Below are positions 15,229 to 24,268 of a DNA stretch of 64,000 bases, piece by piece. How positions within the stretch are numbered: the stretch's first letter is position 1; every line of letters begins with the position of its first letter. This stretch comes from an uncultured Clostridia bacterium (GTDB taxonomy: Bacteria > Bacillota > Clostridia > Christensenellales > Borkfalkiaceae). Below the pieces are notes generated by a model, which did not search any database, was not told the origin of the DNA, and saw only the letters and a program-made list of their open reading frames with translations. The stretch lies in the NCBI GenBank assembly GCA_944368925.1, contig CALVXG010000003.1:1-64000 (forward strand), in the 5' to 3' direction. Made by a program: the position numbers and the translations under genes.

Positions 15229-15386
15229 CCGATCTGCGCCGCCCCGCCGACGCGCGCCCCGCTTTACCTTGCAGCCTTTGCAAGCTGAAAACACGAAACC
15301 CTTAAAAAGAGCACAAAATTTTATCTGTTTTTCAAAGTCTGCGGAAACGCCCGAAATGAAAAACGAAAAAGCAAAACGCAAAGTAA

Positions 15387-15426
15387 AAAACCGCCGTCCG
15401 CAAAATTCTTTGCGGACGGCGGTTTT
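15387..15426. terminator. Bidirectional terminator A
   Basis: 18-bp perfect stem (15387-15404 with 15409-15426), loop ATTC. The stem begins with AAAA and ends with TTTT, so it works on either strand. Confidence 0.8.
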
Positions 15427-15435
15427 ATCACAGAA

Positions 15436-15473
15436 AAGAAAGGCGGGGCGCCATACGGCGCCCCGCCTTTCTT
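15436..15473. terminator. Bidirectional terminator B
   Basis: 17-bp perfect stem (15436-15452 with 15457-15473), loop ATAC, T-rich on both strands. It ends the S41 peptidase operon on the minus strand. Confidence 0.8.
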
Positions 15474-15494
15474 ATGATCCGTCGGCAAAGCACT

Positions 15495-17030
15495 TTAAGA
15501 GATCTTGCTCAGAATGGTATCCAGTTCGGGATCGCCGTATACGCCGTTGCTCGCCGCAAAGACCGCCGTCGGGTGTTTGCCGTCCTCGCCGTCTTCCGTG
15601 GTGATTCCCTTGCCGTGAATGCAGGTGCCGTTCGGCCAGTAGATCTGCGCCGTCGTAAGTTTAACCGCTTCGTCCAAAGAAGAATTGTAGAAATAACTCT
15701 GCATGATCCCTTTGCCGTACGTCTTTGCGAACCCGTCGCCGCCCGGATAATTTTCGCTCGGCGTATCGGTCAGGAAAATATCCTCATACCCGATCGTTCC
15801 GTAGCTGATCATCGCGCCCATCAGCGCTTCGGAAGCGGAAGCCGTGTTCCCGTTTGCCGCCACGTAAATCTTTTTCCCTTCGAAATAGGTATTGTAATCG
15901 TTTCCGGACGCCGTATAATTTTCTTTCAGTCCGCTCCTGTACTCGGCCGTAAGCACGATCTTGTTTGCCGATTTTGCGTTTTTCAGCAGGTGCGAACTGA
16001 TGTTCTGCATGACCGAAAGAGAACCGCCCCCGTCATTGCGAAGGTCAAACAGCAGCGTATCGCAGCCGTCCTGCCGAAACTGTTCCAATGCCCGCGTAAA
16101 CTCGCTCGCCGCGCCCGCATTGAATTCCACAAGTTTCAGATACGCCGTGTCCGCCGTTACCTTTTCGTCCGTCGACACGTACCCGCTCACGTCCTTCCAT
16201 ACGCCGACGGCCGACCCGTTTTCGTACGCCATGATCCACGCCTTCCCTTTCGCCGCGTACAAAACGTAGCTTTCCACATACTGCGAAAGTTGTACGCTGA
16301 TCACCGTACTGTGCGCTACCGCCAGCGCCGCTTCGTTTTTTACGTCTTCCTTCGTAAAGCGAAGGTAAACCGTATCGCCCGATTTGTATTTCGCAAGCTC
16401 CGTCTGCAGCGTCTTGCTGTCAAAAATCCCGACAAGCTCCCCTTCGGACGTGCCGATCCCCGTCAGCGACAACCCCGTCTCGATCGGAAAATCGGGATCG
16501 TGTTCCGCGTAAAACACGGGCGAATTGAGCGCGACGCGCACGAGCTTGTTCGTCCCCGAAAAGAAAGAAAGCCCCGTGCCGTCCATGATCCCCTTGTTGG
16601 AATTGACGACTTCGTCGTATTCGTCCGACGTAAAATACTGCGAATAGGGATCCAGCGACGCTTCCACCCCGTCGATCGCCGCCTGCCAGAATTCTTCGTC
16701 CGAAACTTCCTCATAATATTCCGACTGCACCCGATCTTTGAACCACAGCAAAGATTTCAGGCCCGCATCGTAAAAGAACCTCGAACAGTAGATCCCCCAT
16801 AAAAAGGCGATCGCCAGCGCCGCCACCGAAAGCACGACGGCGAGCACTTTCTTGCCCGCGCCCTTGCGCTTTGCATCTTCCCCGCCCTTCGAAGGGGGCG
16901 TCTTCGCCCCTTTTTCGGGCGGCACGTCCACCCCGCCGCCCTGCGGCGGCATATCCTGCGGCCCATCGAAAAAAGGATCCGTTTCGTACATGGTGCCGCG
17001 GCCGTTTCCGTTGCTTTCCGATTGTGACAT
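15495..17030 (-). CDS. Membrane-anchored S41 family (C-terminal processing type) peptidase
   Basis: 511 residues. A cytoplasmic Pro/Gly-rich head (~1-60) is followed by one transmembrane helix (~62-82) and an extracytoplasmic protease. Catalytic signs of the S41 family are DLRNDGGG, the serine in NTASASEALMGA and the lysine in TYGKGIMQS. The PDZ-like region (~150-270) is poorly conserved. It cleaves proteins from the C-terminus outside the membrane; the substrate is unknown. AAAGGAGCG lies before the ATG. It is 12 bp after the cytidine deaminase gene and probably co-transcribed. Confidence 0.9.
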   Translation of the reverse strand: MSQSESNGNGRGTMYETDPFFDGPQDMPPQGGGVDVPPEKGAKTPPSKGGEDAKRKGAGKKVLAVVLSVAALAIAFLWGIYCSRFFYDAGLKSLLWFKDRVQSEYYEEVSDEEFWQAAIDGVEASLDPYSQYFTSDEYDEVVNSNKGIMDGTGLSFFSGTNKLVRVALNSPVFYAEHDPDFPIETGLSLTGIGTSEGELVGIFDSKTLQTELAKYKSGDTVYLRFTKEDVKNEAALAVAHSTVISVQLSQYVESYVLYAAKGKAWIMAYENGSAVGVWKDVSGYVSTDEKVTADTAYLKLVEFNAGAASEFTRALEQFRQDGCDTLLFDLRNDGGGSLSVMQNISSHLLKNAKSANKIVLTAEYRSGLKENYTASGNDYNTYFEGKKIYVAANGNTASASEALMGAMISYGTIGYEDIFLTDTPSENYPGGDGFAKTYGKGIMQSYFYNSSLDEAVKLTTAQIYWPNGTCIHGKGITTEDGEDGKHPTAVFAASNGVYGDPELDTILSKIS

Positions 17031-17042
17031 AGTCTCGCTCCT

Positions 17043-17447
17043 TTATTTATCTTGCCCCATCCTGTACCAGGGATGCGGCATCAGCTCTTCCAGCCGACAG
17101 ATTTTTTTCGGCTTTTCGCACAGCAGAAATTCCGCCCGCGCGTTTTCGGGCGAAAGCTGCAGCAAAAATTCCCTGCACACCCCGCAGGGCGGCAAAGGTT
17201 TGCCCTCTGCGTCTACGCAGACAAAGCGCCGCACCGTGCGCTCCCCGTCCGTGACCATCGCCGCCGCCGCGCTCCGCTCCGCACAAAACCCGATCCCGCA
17301 GGCGAGATCGATGTTCACGCCCGCATAGTATTTGCCGTTCGCGCCCTCCAAAACCGCCGCGACAAGGCCCGTCGAATCGTATTCGCCGAGCCGCTGCGGG
17401 TTCAGCTTCGAACGCGCCAGCTCCAGCATTTCTTCGTATGTCATCAT
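17043..17447 (-). CDS. cdd: Cytidine deaminase-like enzyme
   Basis: 134 residues. Zinc-dependent deaminase fold with CAERSAAAAM (zinc cysteine and catalytic glutamate) and PPCGVCREF (two further zinc cysteines). The all-cysteine ligand set matches the short tetrameric Cdd type. It would convert cytidine to uridine, consistent with the nucleoside phosphorylase and DeoC encoded 12 kb away. Two consecutive ATG codons start the frame and either may be used. A blasticidin-deaminase-like specificity is possible. Confidence 0.85.
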   Translation of the reverse strand: MMTYEEMLELARSKLNPQRLGEYDSTGLVAAVLEGANGKYYAGVNIDLACGIGFCAERSAAAAMVTDGERTVRRFVCVDAEGKPLPPCGVCREFLLQLSPENARAEFLLCEKPKKICRLEELMPHPWYRMGQDK

Positions 17448-17512
17448 TTTTCCCCTTTCCCTTTCTTTTTATAAGAAAAACCGCTATACGTACGATTCTT
17501 TTTCTGACAAAA

Positions 17513-18682
17513 TCAGATGCGCGCGATTTTTTCTTCACGCGCCTTTGCCGCCACCGCCTTTGCGACGGCGGGCGCCACGCGCTTATCGAACGCGGACGGA
17601 ATGATGTTGTCGCGCGCAAGGTCTTCCCCGACAAGGTCTGCCAGGGCGCGCGCCGCCGCCACTTTCATTCCCACGCTGATGTCCTTTGCCCGCACGTCCA
17701 GAGCGCCGCGGAAAACGCCGGGGAACGCAAGCACGTTGTTGATCTGGTTGGGAAAATCGCTCCTGCCCGTACCGACCACGAAAGCGCCTGCATCCAACGC
17801 GTCCTGCGGATAAATTTCGGGTTCGGGGTTTGCCATCGCAAACACAATGCTCTTTTCCGCCATGCTCCCGACCATTTCTTTGCTCAGCTGACCCGGTTTG
17901 GAGACGCCGATAAACACGTCCGCCCCCGCGACCGCGTCTTTGAGCTCCCCGCGAAGGTGCGCACGGTTCGTCTTTTTCGCGATTTCCTTCTGCGCGTCCG
18001 TAAGCCAGCTTTCCCCTTCGCAGACAATCCCCTGTCTGTCCGTCATCACGATATTTTCCGCGCCGCTTTCCAAAAGCAGTTTGCAGATCGCGATTCCCGC
18101 GCTCCCCGCGCCGCAGATCACGATCTTCACGCTCTGAAGCTGCTTGCCCGCAAGTTTGAGCGCGTTCAGAAGCGCCGCCGTCACGACGATCGCCGTGCCG
18201 TGCTGATCGTCGTGGAAAACGGGAATATCCAGCTTTTCTTTGAGTTTTCTTTCCACCGCAAAGCACTTCGGCGCGCAGATATCTTCCAGATTGATCCCGC
18301 CGAAGGTCGGCGCGATCATCTCCACCGCTTTCACGATATCGTCTTCGTCCTGTCCCGACAAAACGATCGGGACGGAATCGATGCCCGCAAATTCACGGAA
18401 CAGGATCGCCTTGCCTTCCATCACGGGAAGCCCCGCCAATCCGCCGATGTTGCCAAGCCCCAACACCGCGCTTCCGTCCGAAACGACCGCCACCGTGTTC
18501 CATTTGCGCGTATATACGTACACGGCGTCGGGATCCTTTGCGATCTCGCGGCAAGGCTGCGCCACACCCGGCGTGTACGCCAGCGAAAGCGATTCCCTGT
18601 CCTTTACCTCCACCAAAGACCGCACTTCGTATTTGCCGCGAAGTTTTTTGTGCAACTCCAATGATTTTTCGTAAACGTCCAT
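17513..18682 (-). CDS. NAD(P)-dependent malic enzyme
   Basis: 389 residues from MDVYEKSLELHKK with GGGAG nine bases upstream, the size of the short bacterial type. It oxidatively decarboxylates malate to pyruvate. Visible motifs are SLAYTPGVA, SDGSAVLGLGNIGG, VFHDDQHGTAIV (metal site) and CGAGSAGIA (nucleotide-binding loop). It follows the PucR-type regulator by 31 bp, so that regulator may control it. Confidence 0.94.
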   Translation of the reverse strand: MDVYEKSLELHKKLRGKYEVRSLVEVKDRESLSLAYTPGVAQPCREIAKDPDAVYVYTRKWNTVAVVSDGSAVLGLGNIGGLAGLPVMEGKAILFREFAGIDSVPIVLSGQDEDDIVKAVEMIAPTFGGINLEDICAPKCFAVERKLKEKLDIPVFHDDQHGTAIVVTAALLNALKLAGKQLQSVKIVICGAGSAGIAICKLLLESGAENIVMTDRQGIVCEGESWLTDAQKEIAKKTNRAHLRGELKDAVAGADVFIGVSKPGQLSKEMVGSMAEKSIVFAMANPEPEIYPQDALDAGAFVVGTGRSDFPNQINNVLAFPGVFRGALDVRAKDISVGMKVAAARALADLVGEDLARDNIIPSAFDKRVAPAVAKAVAAKAREEKIARI

Positions 18683-18713
18683 TTTTTTAAGCTCCCTGCC
18701 CGTCGGGCCTTTT

Positions 18714-19733
18714 TTAAACAAGTTTATTTAAGATCGTGATGACGCGGAACGTCACCGCATCCGAAAATTTACGCAGATTCAGTCCCATCACCCGCTCGAT
18801 CTTGTCCAGCCGATACATCAGCGTGTTCCTGTGCATATACAGATTGCGCGACGTTTCGCTCACGTTCAGCGAATTTTCCAGAAATTCCTCCGCCGTGTTG
18901 ACCATGTCCTCGTCTTTTAAAAGCTCTCGCGCATCCCCTTCCAAAAGAATGGAAAGATATTCTTCCAGCTTCGTTTCAGAAATGTCTTCCAGCATTTTGA
19001 TCAGAAGAAATTCACGATAGCTGTGCACGTACCCCTTGGAATTGAACAAAGTGCTCATGCGCAGGGCCGCGCTCGCCTGTTGGTAGGAAACGCCGATCTC
19101 TTCAAAGTGACGGAACGTCCCTCCCACGCCGATATGGCAGCGGATTCCCAACTCTTCCCAAAGCGACCGCGCCAGGAAAGACGCAAAATCTACCGAGCTT
19201 TGGTACTCCGAATCGGGTTCCACAAACTTGATGAACGCGCAGTCCTTTCCCGAAACGGAAACGGCGCAATCGGCGTCGTTTTCGCCGTATTGGGAAAACA
19301 ATGTGATCACGTCGGAAACTTTTCCCTCCGCCGCCACCGCCAGAACAAAACAAGACCTGTCCGGCACGGCATACTTGATGCGGTACTTTTGCACATCCGC
19401 CGCGTTACATTCTCCCAAAAGGATCCTTCGCACAAACTCGCCCTTGGGCAGATTCACCGCCCTGCTGGAAGAGTTTTCGATCATGTCCGCCAGGAGAAAC
19501 GCATAGTTTTTCTGCACGTGCGTCGCACCCTCTATCCCGAATATATATTGCTCCGCCTTGAAGATCGCCTTGAAATACGTGCGGCCGCCGACCTGCTCGA
19601 TTCCTTCGAAATCGGGCGAAATCTCCTCGCCCGCAGGCGATGCGACGGGTATCCCCGTCGCCGTGTAGACGCTCAGTTCGATCCCCGTGTTTTCACTGAT
19701 GTTCCGCAATGTCTTTTTCAGTTCGCTGTTCAT
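18714..19733 (-). CDS. PucR/CdaR-type transcriptional regulator
   Basis: 339 residues from MNSELKKTLRNI; the frame is open far upstream, but the promoter at 19777-19805 lies inside that part, so the start at 19733 is favoured. An N-terminal ligand-binding part (~1-110) and a central GGDEF-like region are followed by the C-terminal PucR helix-turn-helix (SRNLYMHRNTLMYRLDKIE). Regulators of this class sense small metabolites such as sugar diacids or purine breakdown products. It is co-directional with the malic enzyme gene. Confidence 0.85.
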   Translation of the reverse strand: MNSELKKTLRNISENTGIELSVYTATGIPVASPAGEEISPDFEGIEQVGGRTYFKAIFKAEQYIFGIEGATHVQKNYAFLLADMIENSSSRAVNLPKGEFVRRILLGECNAADVQKYRIKYAVPDRSCFVLAVAAEGKVSDVITLFSQYGENDADCAVSVSGKDCAFIKFVEPDSEYQSSVDFASFLARSLWEELGIRCHIGVGGTFRHFEEIGVSYQQASAALRMSTLFNSKGYVHSYREFLLIKMLEDISETKLEEYLSILLEGDARELLKDEDMVNTAEEFLENSLNVSETSRNLYMHRNTLMYRLDKIERVMGLNLRKFSDAVTFRVITILNKLV

Positions 19734-19776
19734 ATCCACCCCGCCGCGCTGCTCTTTGCGCCGTCTGTCGCGTTCT

Positions 19777-19805
19777 ATTATAGCGCATAAACGCATAAAT
19801 ATCAA
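19777..19805 (-). promoter_or_regulatory. Promoter of the regulator-malic enzyme operon
   Basis: Minus strand TTGATA (19805-19800), 17 bp, TATAAT (19782-19777). Confidence 0.7.
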
Positions 19806-19944
19806 TGATTTTTCCCGTTTCCGCCCCCCGACTGCGCAAATTTTTGCGCGTTTTACACATGCTGACCGTATCCCTCCCCCGAAAACCCGCCGCACCCCCG
19901 CCTCCTTTTTCATAAAGTGAAAAAATAAGATTTTCGTTTTATAC

Positions 19945-19973
19945 TTGACACTTCCGTTTCTATATAGTAAAAT
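19945..19973 (+). promoter_or_regulatory. Promoter of the 20059 membrane protein gene
   Basis: TTGACA (19945-19950), 17 bp, TAAAAT (19968-19973), giving an ~80-base leader. This also shows that the in-frame ATG at 19945 is not the start. Confidence 0.8.
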
Positions 19974-20058
19974 TAAGTTGTGGAATTTTAGGTTTTTTCC
20001 CTTCCCTTTGCAAGAGAAAATTCCCGTCCGCAAAATCAAAGACTATGGGGTAAATATT

Positions 20059-21732
20059 ATGACAAGCAATGTTTCGGCAGAAAAGAAACCCGCTGCAAAA
20101 CAGGGAAGAGTTTTACAAATCGTACTTTCCCTGCTCATCTTTGCGGGATTTGCGGTGTTTCTGTTCGTGCCCGACCTCGCCGCTTACGAAACCAGTCTGT
20201 TTACGCAGATACTGAACACGTTCAAAAACGAGTTTATCGGTTCGGACTTTACCAAATTTGCCATGTACGCCGCGACGGGTATGTACGCGGTCCTGCTCGT
20301 TTGCACGATTGTGTCCCTCTTTACCTGCCGGAAAGCGGCCGCAGCGCTCAATTTTGTCAAGACGATCGTAGCCGTCGCCGTGACGGCCTTTCTCGCCTGC
20401 GCGCTTATCCGCGAATTCGATCTCACCGCTTCCGATATTTTCTACGACCCGAAAACATACCTCGCCCTCAATTCGGTGAGCCTTTCCATGGTTCTCGGAC
20501 TCGTCGCGCTCGCGGTTTTGTCCATCGCAACCTATAAGGGCAAGGGCGTCGTGAAACTCTTCGGCGCACTTTTGGCGGCAGGCTTCTTCGTCTTCCCCTA
20601 TTATACCTTCATCGACGCATATACTTTTGCAGACCTTTTCGGTTCGGTCACGCTCGGCAGCGGCTTGCTCGCAACGATCACAACGTATGTGTTCCGCATT
20701 CTGGCTTGGGCGGCACTTGCCAACCTGGCGCTCGCCGTACTCGCTTTCGCCGTACGCCGCACCAGCACGTTCGATCTGATCCGTTCCTGCATCATGCTCG
20801 TGCTCGCCGTCGCGGCAGGCGTCCTCTTCGGAGTCCGCTCCTCGTTCGGCGAACTGTTCAAGACGATCGGACTGATCGGCATTACGGGCGTCGCGCTCGC
20901 GCAGTTTATTTTCTGGCTGATCGTCGTCTGCGTGCTCCATGCCCGCAGGAAAAAATCGGCGGCGGAAAAAGAATCCGCGCAGAACGCTTTCGTGTTTGAC
21001 GAAAACAACCAGATGACGTTTGCAGGCCTTGCAGGTCAGCCTGCGGCAGCCGAAGCACAGCCTTCCGATACTGCCGCAACCGCGGAAACGGCGGCTCCCG
21101 ATGCGGCGCCCGCTGCGGACGCACAGCCTGCCGAAGAAGTCAACCCCGACGCCGAAACCGCCAACAAGGCATTCGAAGACGCAGCGCAGATCTCTTTCGA
21201 CGAAATCGCACAGGCTCAGCAGGACGATTCTTCCTACAACAGCGCGATCCGCGACGAAGCGGAACCCGTTCACGAACAGGAAGAAGAAAAACCGTTCGAT
21301 TTCAACCAGGCAAAATACGACGGAAAATTCAACCGCCAGTACGCCGACTTTGCGGCCGAACAGGAACGCGCCGAACAGGCGGCACAGCCGCAGCCCGATT
21401 ATACGGCGCAGCAGCCTTACCAGGCAGCTCCGCCCTATTACGGCAACGCGTACCAGCAGCCCTATGCACAGCCCGGTCCCGCCAACTATTACAATGCGGG
21501 CTTCATCCCCGACGGGTTCATCAGCAGCCTGACCCCCGCCGAAAAAGATGAGTTCGACCGTCTGTTCATTTCCAGGGTGTACGGCGACAACAAACGCCTG
21601 CCCGCTTACCGCATCGGCGGCGATAACCGCGAATTCTTCACCAAAATATTTGTATTCATGGGAAGATACCGCAACGTCATCTCGGACGGATTGTTGGAGA
21701 AAATCTATAATTACAGCAACTCCATCCGCTGA
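20059..21732 (+). CDS. Polytopic membrane protein with disordered linker and conserved-looking C-terminal domain
   Basis: 557 residues from MTSNVSAEKKPAAK. Residues ~18-300 hold about eight hydrophobic helices. Residues ~315-485 are low-complexity (Ala, Glu, Pro, Gln; many repeats of the QPYAQP and PAAEAQP kind) and likely disordered. The last ~70 residues form a compact domain: LTPAEKDEFDRLFI, AYRIGGDNREFFTKIFV, GLLEKIYNYSNSIR. I do not recognise a named family. Similar tails on otherwise different membrane proteins would point to a shared docking module. It is monocistronic, with its own promoter and terminator. Confidence 0.75.
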   Translation: MTSNVSAEKKPAAKQGRVLQIVLSLLIFAGFAVFLFVPDLAAYETSLFTQILNTFKNEFIGSDFTKFAMYAATGMYAVLLVCTIVSLFTCRKAAAALNFVKTIVAVAVTAFLACALIREFDLTASDIFYDPKTYLALNSVSLSMVLGLVALAVLSIATYKGKGVVKLFGALLAAGFFVFPYYTFIDAYTFADLFGSVTLGSGLLATITTYVFRILAWAALANLALAVLAFAVRRTSTFDLIRSCIMLVLAVAAGVLFGVRSSFGELFKTIGLIGITGVALAQFIFWLIVVCVLHARRKKSAAEKESAQNAFVFDENNQMTFAGLAGQPAAAEAQPSDTAATAETAAPDAAPAADAQPAEEVNPDAETANKAFEDAAQISFDEIAQAQQDDSSYNSAIRDEAEPVHEQEEEKPFDFNQAKYDGKFNRQYADFAAEQERAEQAAQPQPDYTAQQPYQAAPPYYGNAYQQPYAQPGPANYYNAGFIPDGFISSLTPAEKDEFDRLFISRVYGDNKRLPAYRIGGDNREFFTKIFVFMGRYRNVISDGLLEKIYNYSNSIR

Positions 21733-21743
21733 AAAAACAATTC

Positions 21744-21786
21744 AACGCCCGAAAGCGCAGACGAGCTTTCGGGCGTTTTCTTTTTT
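21744..21786 (+). terminator. Intrinsic terminator of the 20059 gene
   Basis: 13-bp perfect stem (21744-21756 with 21765-21777) followed by TTTCTTTTTT. Confidence 0.85.
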
Positions 21787-21849
21787 ACGGTCATATCTTT
21801 TCCCCTGCCCGCTTCTCCCGCTTTCGGAAAATGCCCTGTATACGCGGAA

Positions 21850-22055
21850 CAAGGCGCTTTCCCCTTTGTTTTTCCGAACGCACAAAATCTGCATTTAAAA
21901 CTTTTGATTTACAATATGCAAGGCGTTCCCCCACATTGACTTTTCCGAACGCGCCAAACCTGCGATCAAAGCCTCTGCTTACCATATGCAAAGCGCTTTC
22001 CTCTTCGGCTTTTCCGAAGCATTCTGTAATCGCTTGAAAGCAAACCTTCCCTCCG
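21850..22055. repeat. Degenerate ~70-bp tandem repeat upstream of padR
   Basis: Copies begin at 21850, 21919 and 21989 (CAAGGCGCTTTCC, CAAGGCGTTCCCC, CAAAGCGCTTTCC), each followed by a CTTTTCCGAA-like core and an ATATGCAA-like end. The last copy is shortened. No frame crosses it. Confidence 0.7.
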
Positions 22056-22108
22056 AAGCGGTGAATTTTAATTTTTGATCGGATTCCTTGTTTTTTTGCG
22101 TAAAATGC

Positions 22109-22139
22109 TTGACAAACAATACTATGCAATGTATAGTAT
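22109..22139 (+). promoter_or_regulatory. padR promoter with overlapping palindromic operator
   Basis: TTGACA (22109-22114), 17 bp, TATAGT (22132-22137). The palindrome ATACTAT-N7-ATAGTAT (22119-22139) covers the spacer and the -10. This fits autorepression by the PadR protein encoded next, since such sites in PadR-family promoters are typically palindromes overlapping the -10 (family knowledge). Confidence 0.7.
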
Positions 22140-22171
22140 AATGTATAAAAAGGTATAGAAGGAGTCTGCAT

Positions 22172-22486
22172 TTGGACGCACAACTGAAAAAAGGTCTCTT
22201 GGACGTATGTGTGCTGTCCGTATTGCGGGAAGGCGAATCGTACGGGTACAAGATCATAACGGACATAGCGCCGTACATTGCCATTTCCGAATCGACGCTA
22301 TACCCGATTTTAAAGAGGCTGGAAAGCACGGGCGCCGTGACGACGCAGAGCAGGGAATTTAACGGGCGACTGCGGAAATACTATCGCATCACCGAAAAAG
22401 GGCGAGAGCGGATACGGGAATTTACCGAAGACGTCAAAGAGTTTGAGAGAATTTACCGATTCATATGTCTTGGAGAAGAGAAATGA
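22172..22486 (+). CDS. PadR-family transcriptional regulator
   Basis: 104 residues with a TTG start; GAAGGAG lies seven bases before it. The winged helix is complete: LDVCVLSVLREGESYGYKI, STLYPILKRLE and a basic wing (NGRLRKYYRIT). PadR proteins repress their own operon and are released by envelope or phenolic stress. The next two genes (DUF1700, DUF4097) are the standard partners of this subtype in Bacillota. Confidence 0.93.
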   Translation: MDAQLKKGLLDVCVLSVLREGESYGYKIITDIAPYIAISESTLYPILKRLESTGAVTTQSREFNGRLRKYYRITEKGRERIREFTEDVKEFERIYRFICLGEEK

Positions 22487-23058
22487 CGAAAAAACAATGG
22501 TTAAAGAGATTCAAAAAGAAACTTTCCGCCCTTCCGCGCGGCGAACAGGAAGCGGCCGTCGAATACTATACGGAACTATTCAACGAGCGCATCGACAGAG
22601 GCGAATCGGAGACGGAGATCATCAACACGTTCGGAAGTCCCGAACAAGCGGCGGTTGCGATCGCCTGTGAAAAGAACGAGTACTCGAAAATCGCCTACCA
22701 AAGCAGCGGCGGGCTGACGGCGGGCAGGTTCTTTGCCGTCACTCTTTTGTTTGTGTTTGTGGGGATCCCCGTGCTTGTGGTCATTTTTGTACTGGGTGTT
22801 ACGGCTGTTGCCCTGCTCGTATCCGCTTTTGCGATGATCGCGGCGGGAGCGGCGCAGGCACTGTACTTTCTGATCGTTCAGCTGATCTACGGCTTTTCGG
22901 CGGGGTTTTTGGCGCAGATCGGGATCGGCGTTGCCGCCGCAGGCCTCGGATTTTTGCTGGTACCGCTCTTTTTGCGCTGTCTGAAATGGATCTTTAAAGG
23001 GTGTGCCAAAATGTTCACTTCTTCTACGCGCCTGATCTGCGAAAAAAGGAGGGCCTGA
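22483..23058 (+). CDS. DUF1700 family membrane protein
   Basis: 191 residues from MTKKQWLKRFKKKL; the ATG overlaps the padR stop (ATGA). The cytoplasmic N-terminal helix-rich domain (~1-70: LPRGEQEAAVEYYTELFNE, FGSPEQAA) is typical of DUF1700. Three to four transmembrane helices follow (~80-175). It is the middle gene of the PadR operon; proteins of this family are thought to act in envelope stress responses. Confidence 0.9.
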   Translation: MTKKQWLKRFKKKLSALPRGEQEAAVEYYTELFNERIDRGESETEIINTFGSPEQAAVAIACEKNEYSKIAYQSSGGLTAGRFFAVTLLFVFVGIPVLVVIFVLGVTAVALLVSAFAMIAAGAAQALYFLIVQLIYGFSAGFLAQIGIGVAAAGLGFLLVPLFLRCLKWIFKGCAKMFTSSTRLICEKRRA

Positions 23059-23059
23059 C

Positions 23060-23944
23060 ATGACGAGAAAAAAATTCAATCGCTTTTTTGTCGTCGCAGG
23101 GCTCGTATTGCTCCTTTTGGGGCTTGTCCTCTTTGTGACGGGCATGAGCCTTGCGGGCTGGGACTTCAACGAATTGAGTACGACCGTTTACCGACAGGAA
23201 ACTTATACGGCAAACCAATCGGTTACGTCCCTGGAAATTTCCTACAACAATGCGGACGTGCGCCTCCTCGGCGATGAACAGGCAAAATCTGTACACGTTT
23301 CTTATCCCGTCTGCACGGACCGCGTGACAAACGCGCAAACAAAGGTGACCGTTACGGAAGAAGACGGAACTTTGCGCATCCAAGAAGAAGCGCGGCTTGT
23401 ACTTGTCAGCTGGCAGCTGAGCACTCCCGTCCTCACCGTGACCGTGCCCGCATCGGAGCTGAAAACGCTGCACGTGGTCACGAAAAACGGCAACATCGAT
23501 GCCGGCGATCTCGTGTTGAGCGGCGACGCCGCCTTTGAAACAAAGAACGGAGAAATACGCGCCGCGCGCCTACATTCCGCCGCCCTGACGATGCAGACCG
23601 ACGCGGGCGCGATCCGCATGGAAGACATCGTATGCGCGAATCTGAAGGCGGAAACAGACCTCGGCGACATTACCCTTGCGGGGACGCTCGAAGCGGACAG
23701 CGCCGAATTTTCCACAGACCTCGGCGATCTCGAGCTTTCCGACGGGATCATCGACGCCGACGGCGTTTCCCTTTCCTCACAGATGGGAGACATTCGCGCC
23801 GTACTGCGCGGAACGCAGCAAGATTACAGCGCCGACATAACGTGGGAGATGGGCAATACAAACCTTTACCCTTATCAGAGCGGAGAAAAGCGCATCACCA
23901 TCCGCTCCTCTCTCGGAGACATCGACGTCTCCTTCGCAGGATAA
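23060..23944 (+). CDS. DUF4097 (putative adhesin-like) protein
   Basis: 294 residues. One transmembrane helix near the N-terminus (~10-32) is followed by a right-handed beta-helix of short repeats (TKNGNIDAGDL, TDAGAIRMEDI, TDLGDITLAGT, SQMGDIRAVL), the DUF4097 signature. It sits outside the cell on its anchor. One base separates it from the DUF1700 gene and a strong terminator follows. Confidence 0.9.
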   Translation: MTRKKFNRFFVVAGLVLLLLGLVLFVTGMSLAGWDFNELSTTVYRQETYTANQSVTSLEISYNNADVRLLGDEQAKSVHVSYPVCTDRVTNAQTKVTVTEEDGTLRIQEEARLVLVSWQLSTPVLTVTVPASELKTLHVVTKNGNIDAGDLVLSGDAAFETKNGEIRAARLHSAALTMQTDAGAIRMEDIVCANLKAETDLGDITLAGTLEADSAEFSTDLGDLELSDGIIDADGVSLSSQMGDIRAVLRGTQQDYSADITWEMGNTNLYPYQSGEKRITIRSSLGDIDVSFAG

Positions 23945-23964
23945 TTTCTGCGAAGACACATTTT

Positions 23965-24019
23965 AAAGCAGGAGGTGCGTCCCGAAACTCGGGACGCACC
24001 TCCTGCTTTTTCTTTTTTC
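23965..24019 (+). terminator. Intrinsic terminator of the padR operon
   Basis: 21-bp perfect stem (23965-23985 with 23989-24009), loop AAC, followed by a T-rich tract. Confidence 0.9.
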
Positions 24020-24198
24020 CAAACGCAAGCGTCAAAATTTCTTTCCCGTTTTCCCCCTTTATTCCGCGCAAAAATTTGCCGCCGAAAACGATTCAATGCC
24101 GAAATTCGTTTTTATCCGCCCCCTTCCGCCAAAAACTTCCGTGCCGCATGAAACCTTCCGTCTTTTTTACAAAGCAATTATTTTACGCTTTTGAACGG

Positions 24199-24227
24199 TT
24201 GACTTTGCAAATGAGTTTTGCTATAAT
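24199..24227 (+). promoter_or_regulatory. Promoter of the marR-MATE operon
   Basis: TTGACT (24199-24204), 17 bp, TATAAT (24222-24227). A TAATTATTA palindrome lies just downstream, near 24243, and could be a MarR site. Confidence 0.75.
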
Positions 24228-24268
24228 CAGTCCGATTTCATACTAATTATTAACTGTGGGAGAGAGAA

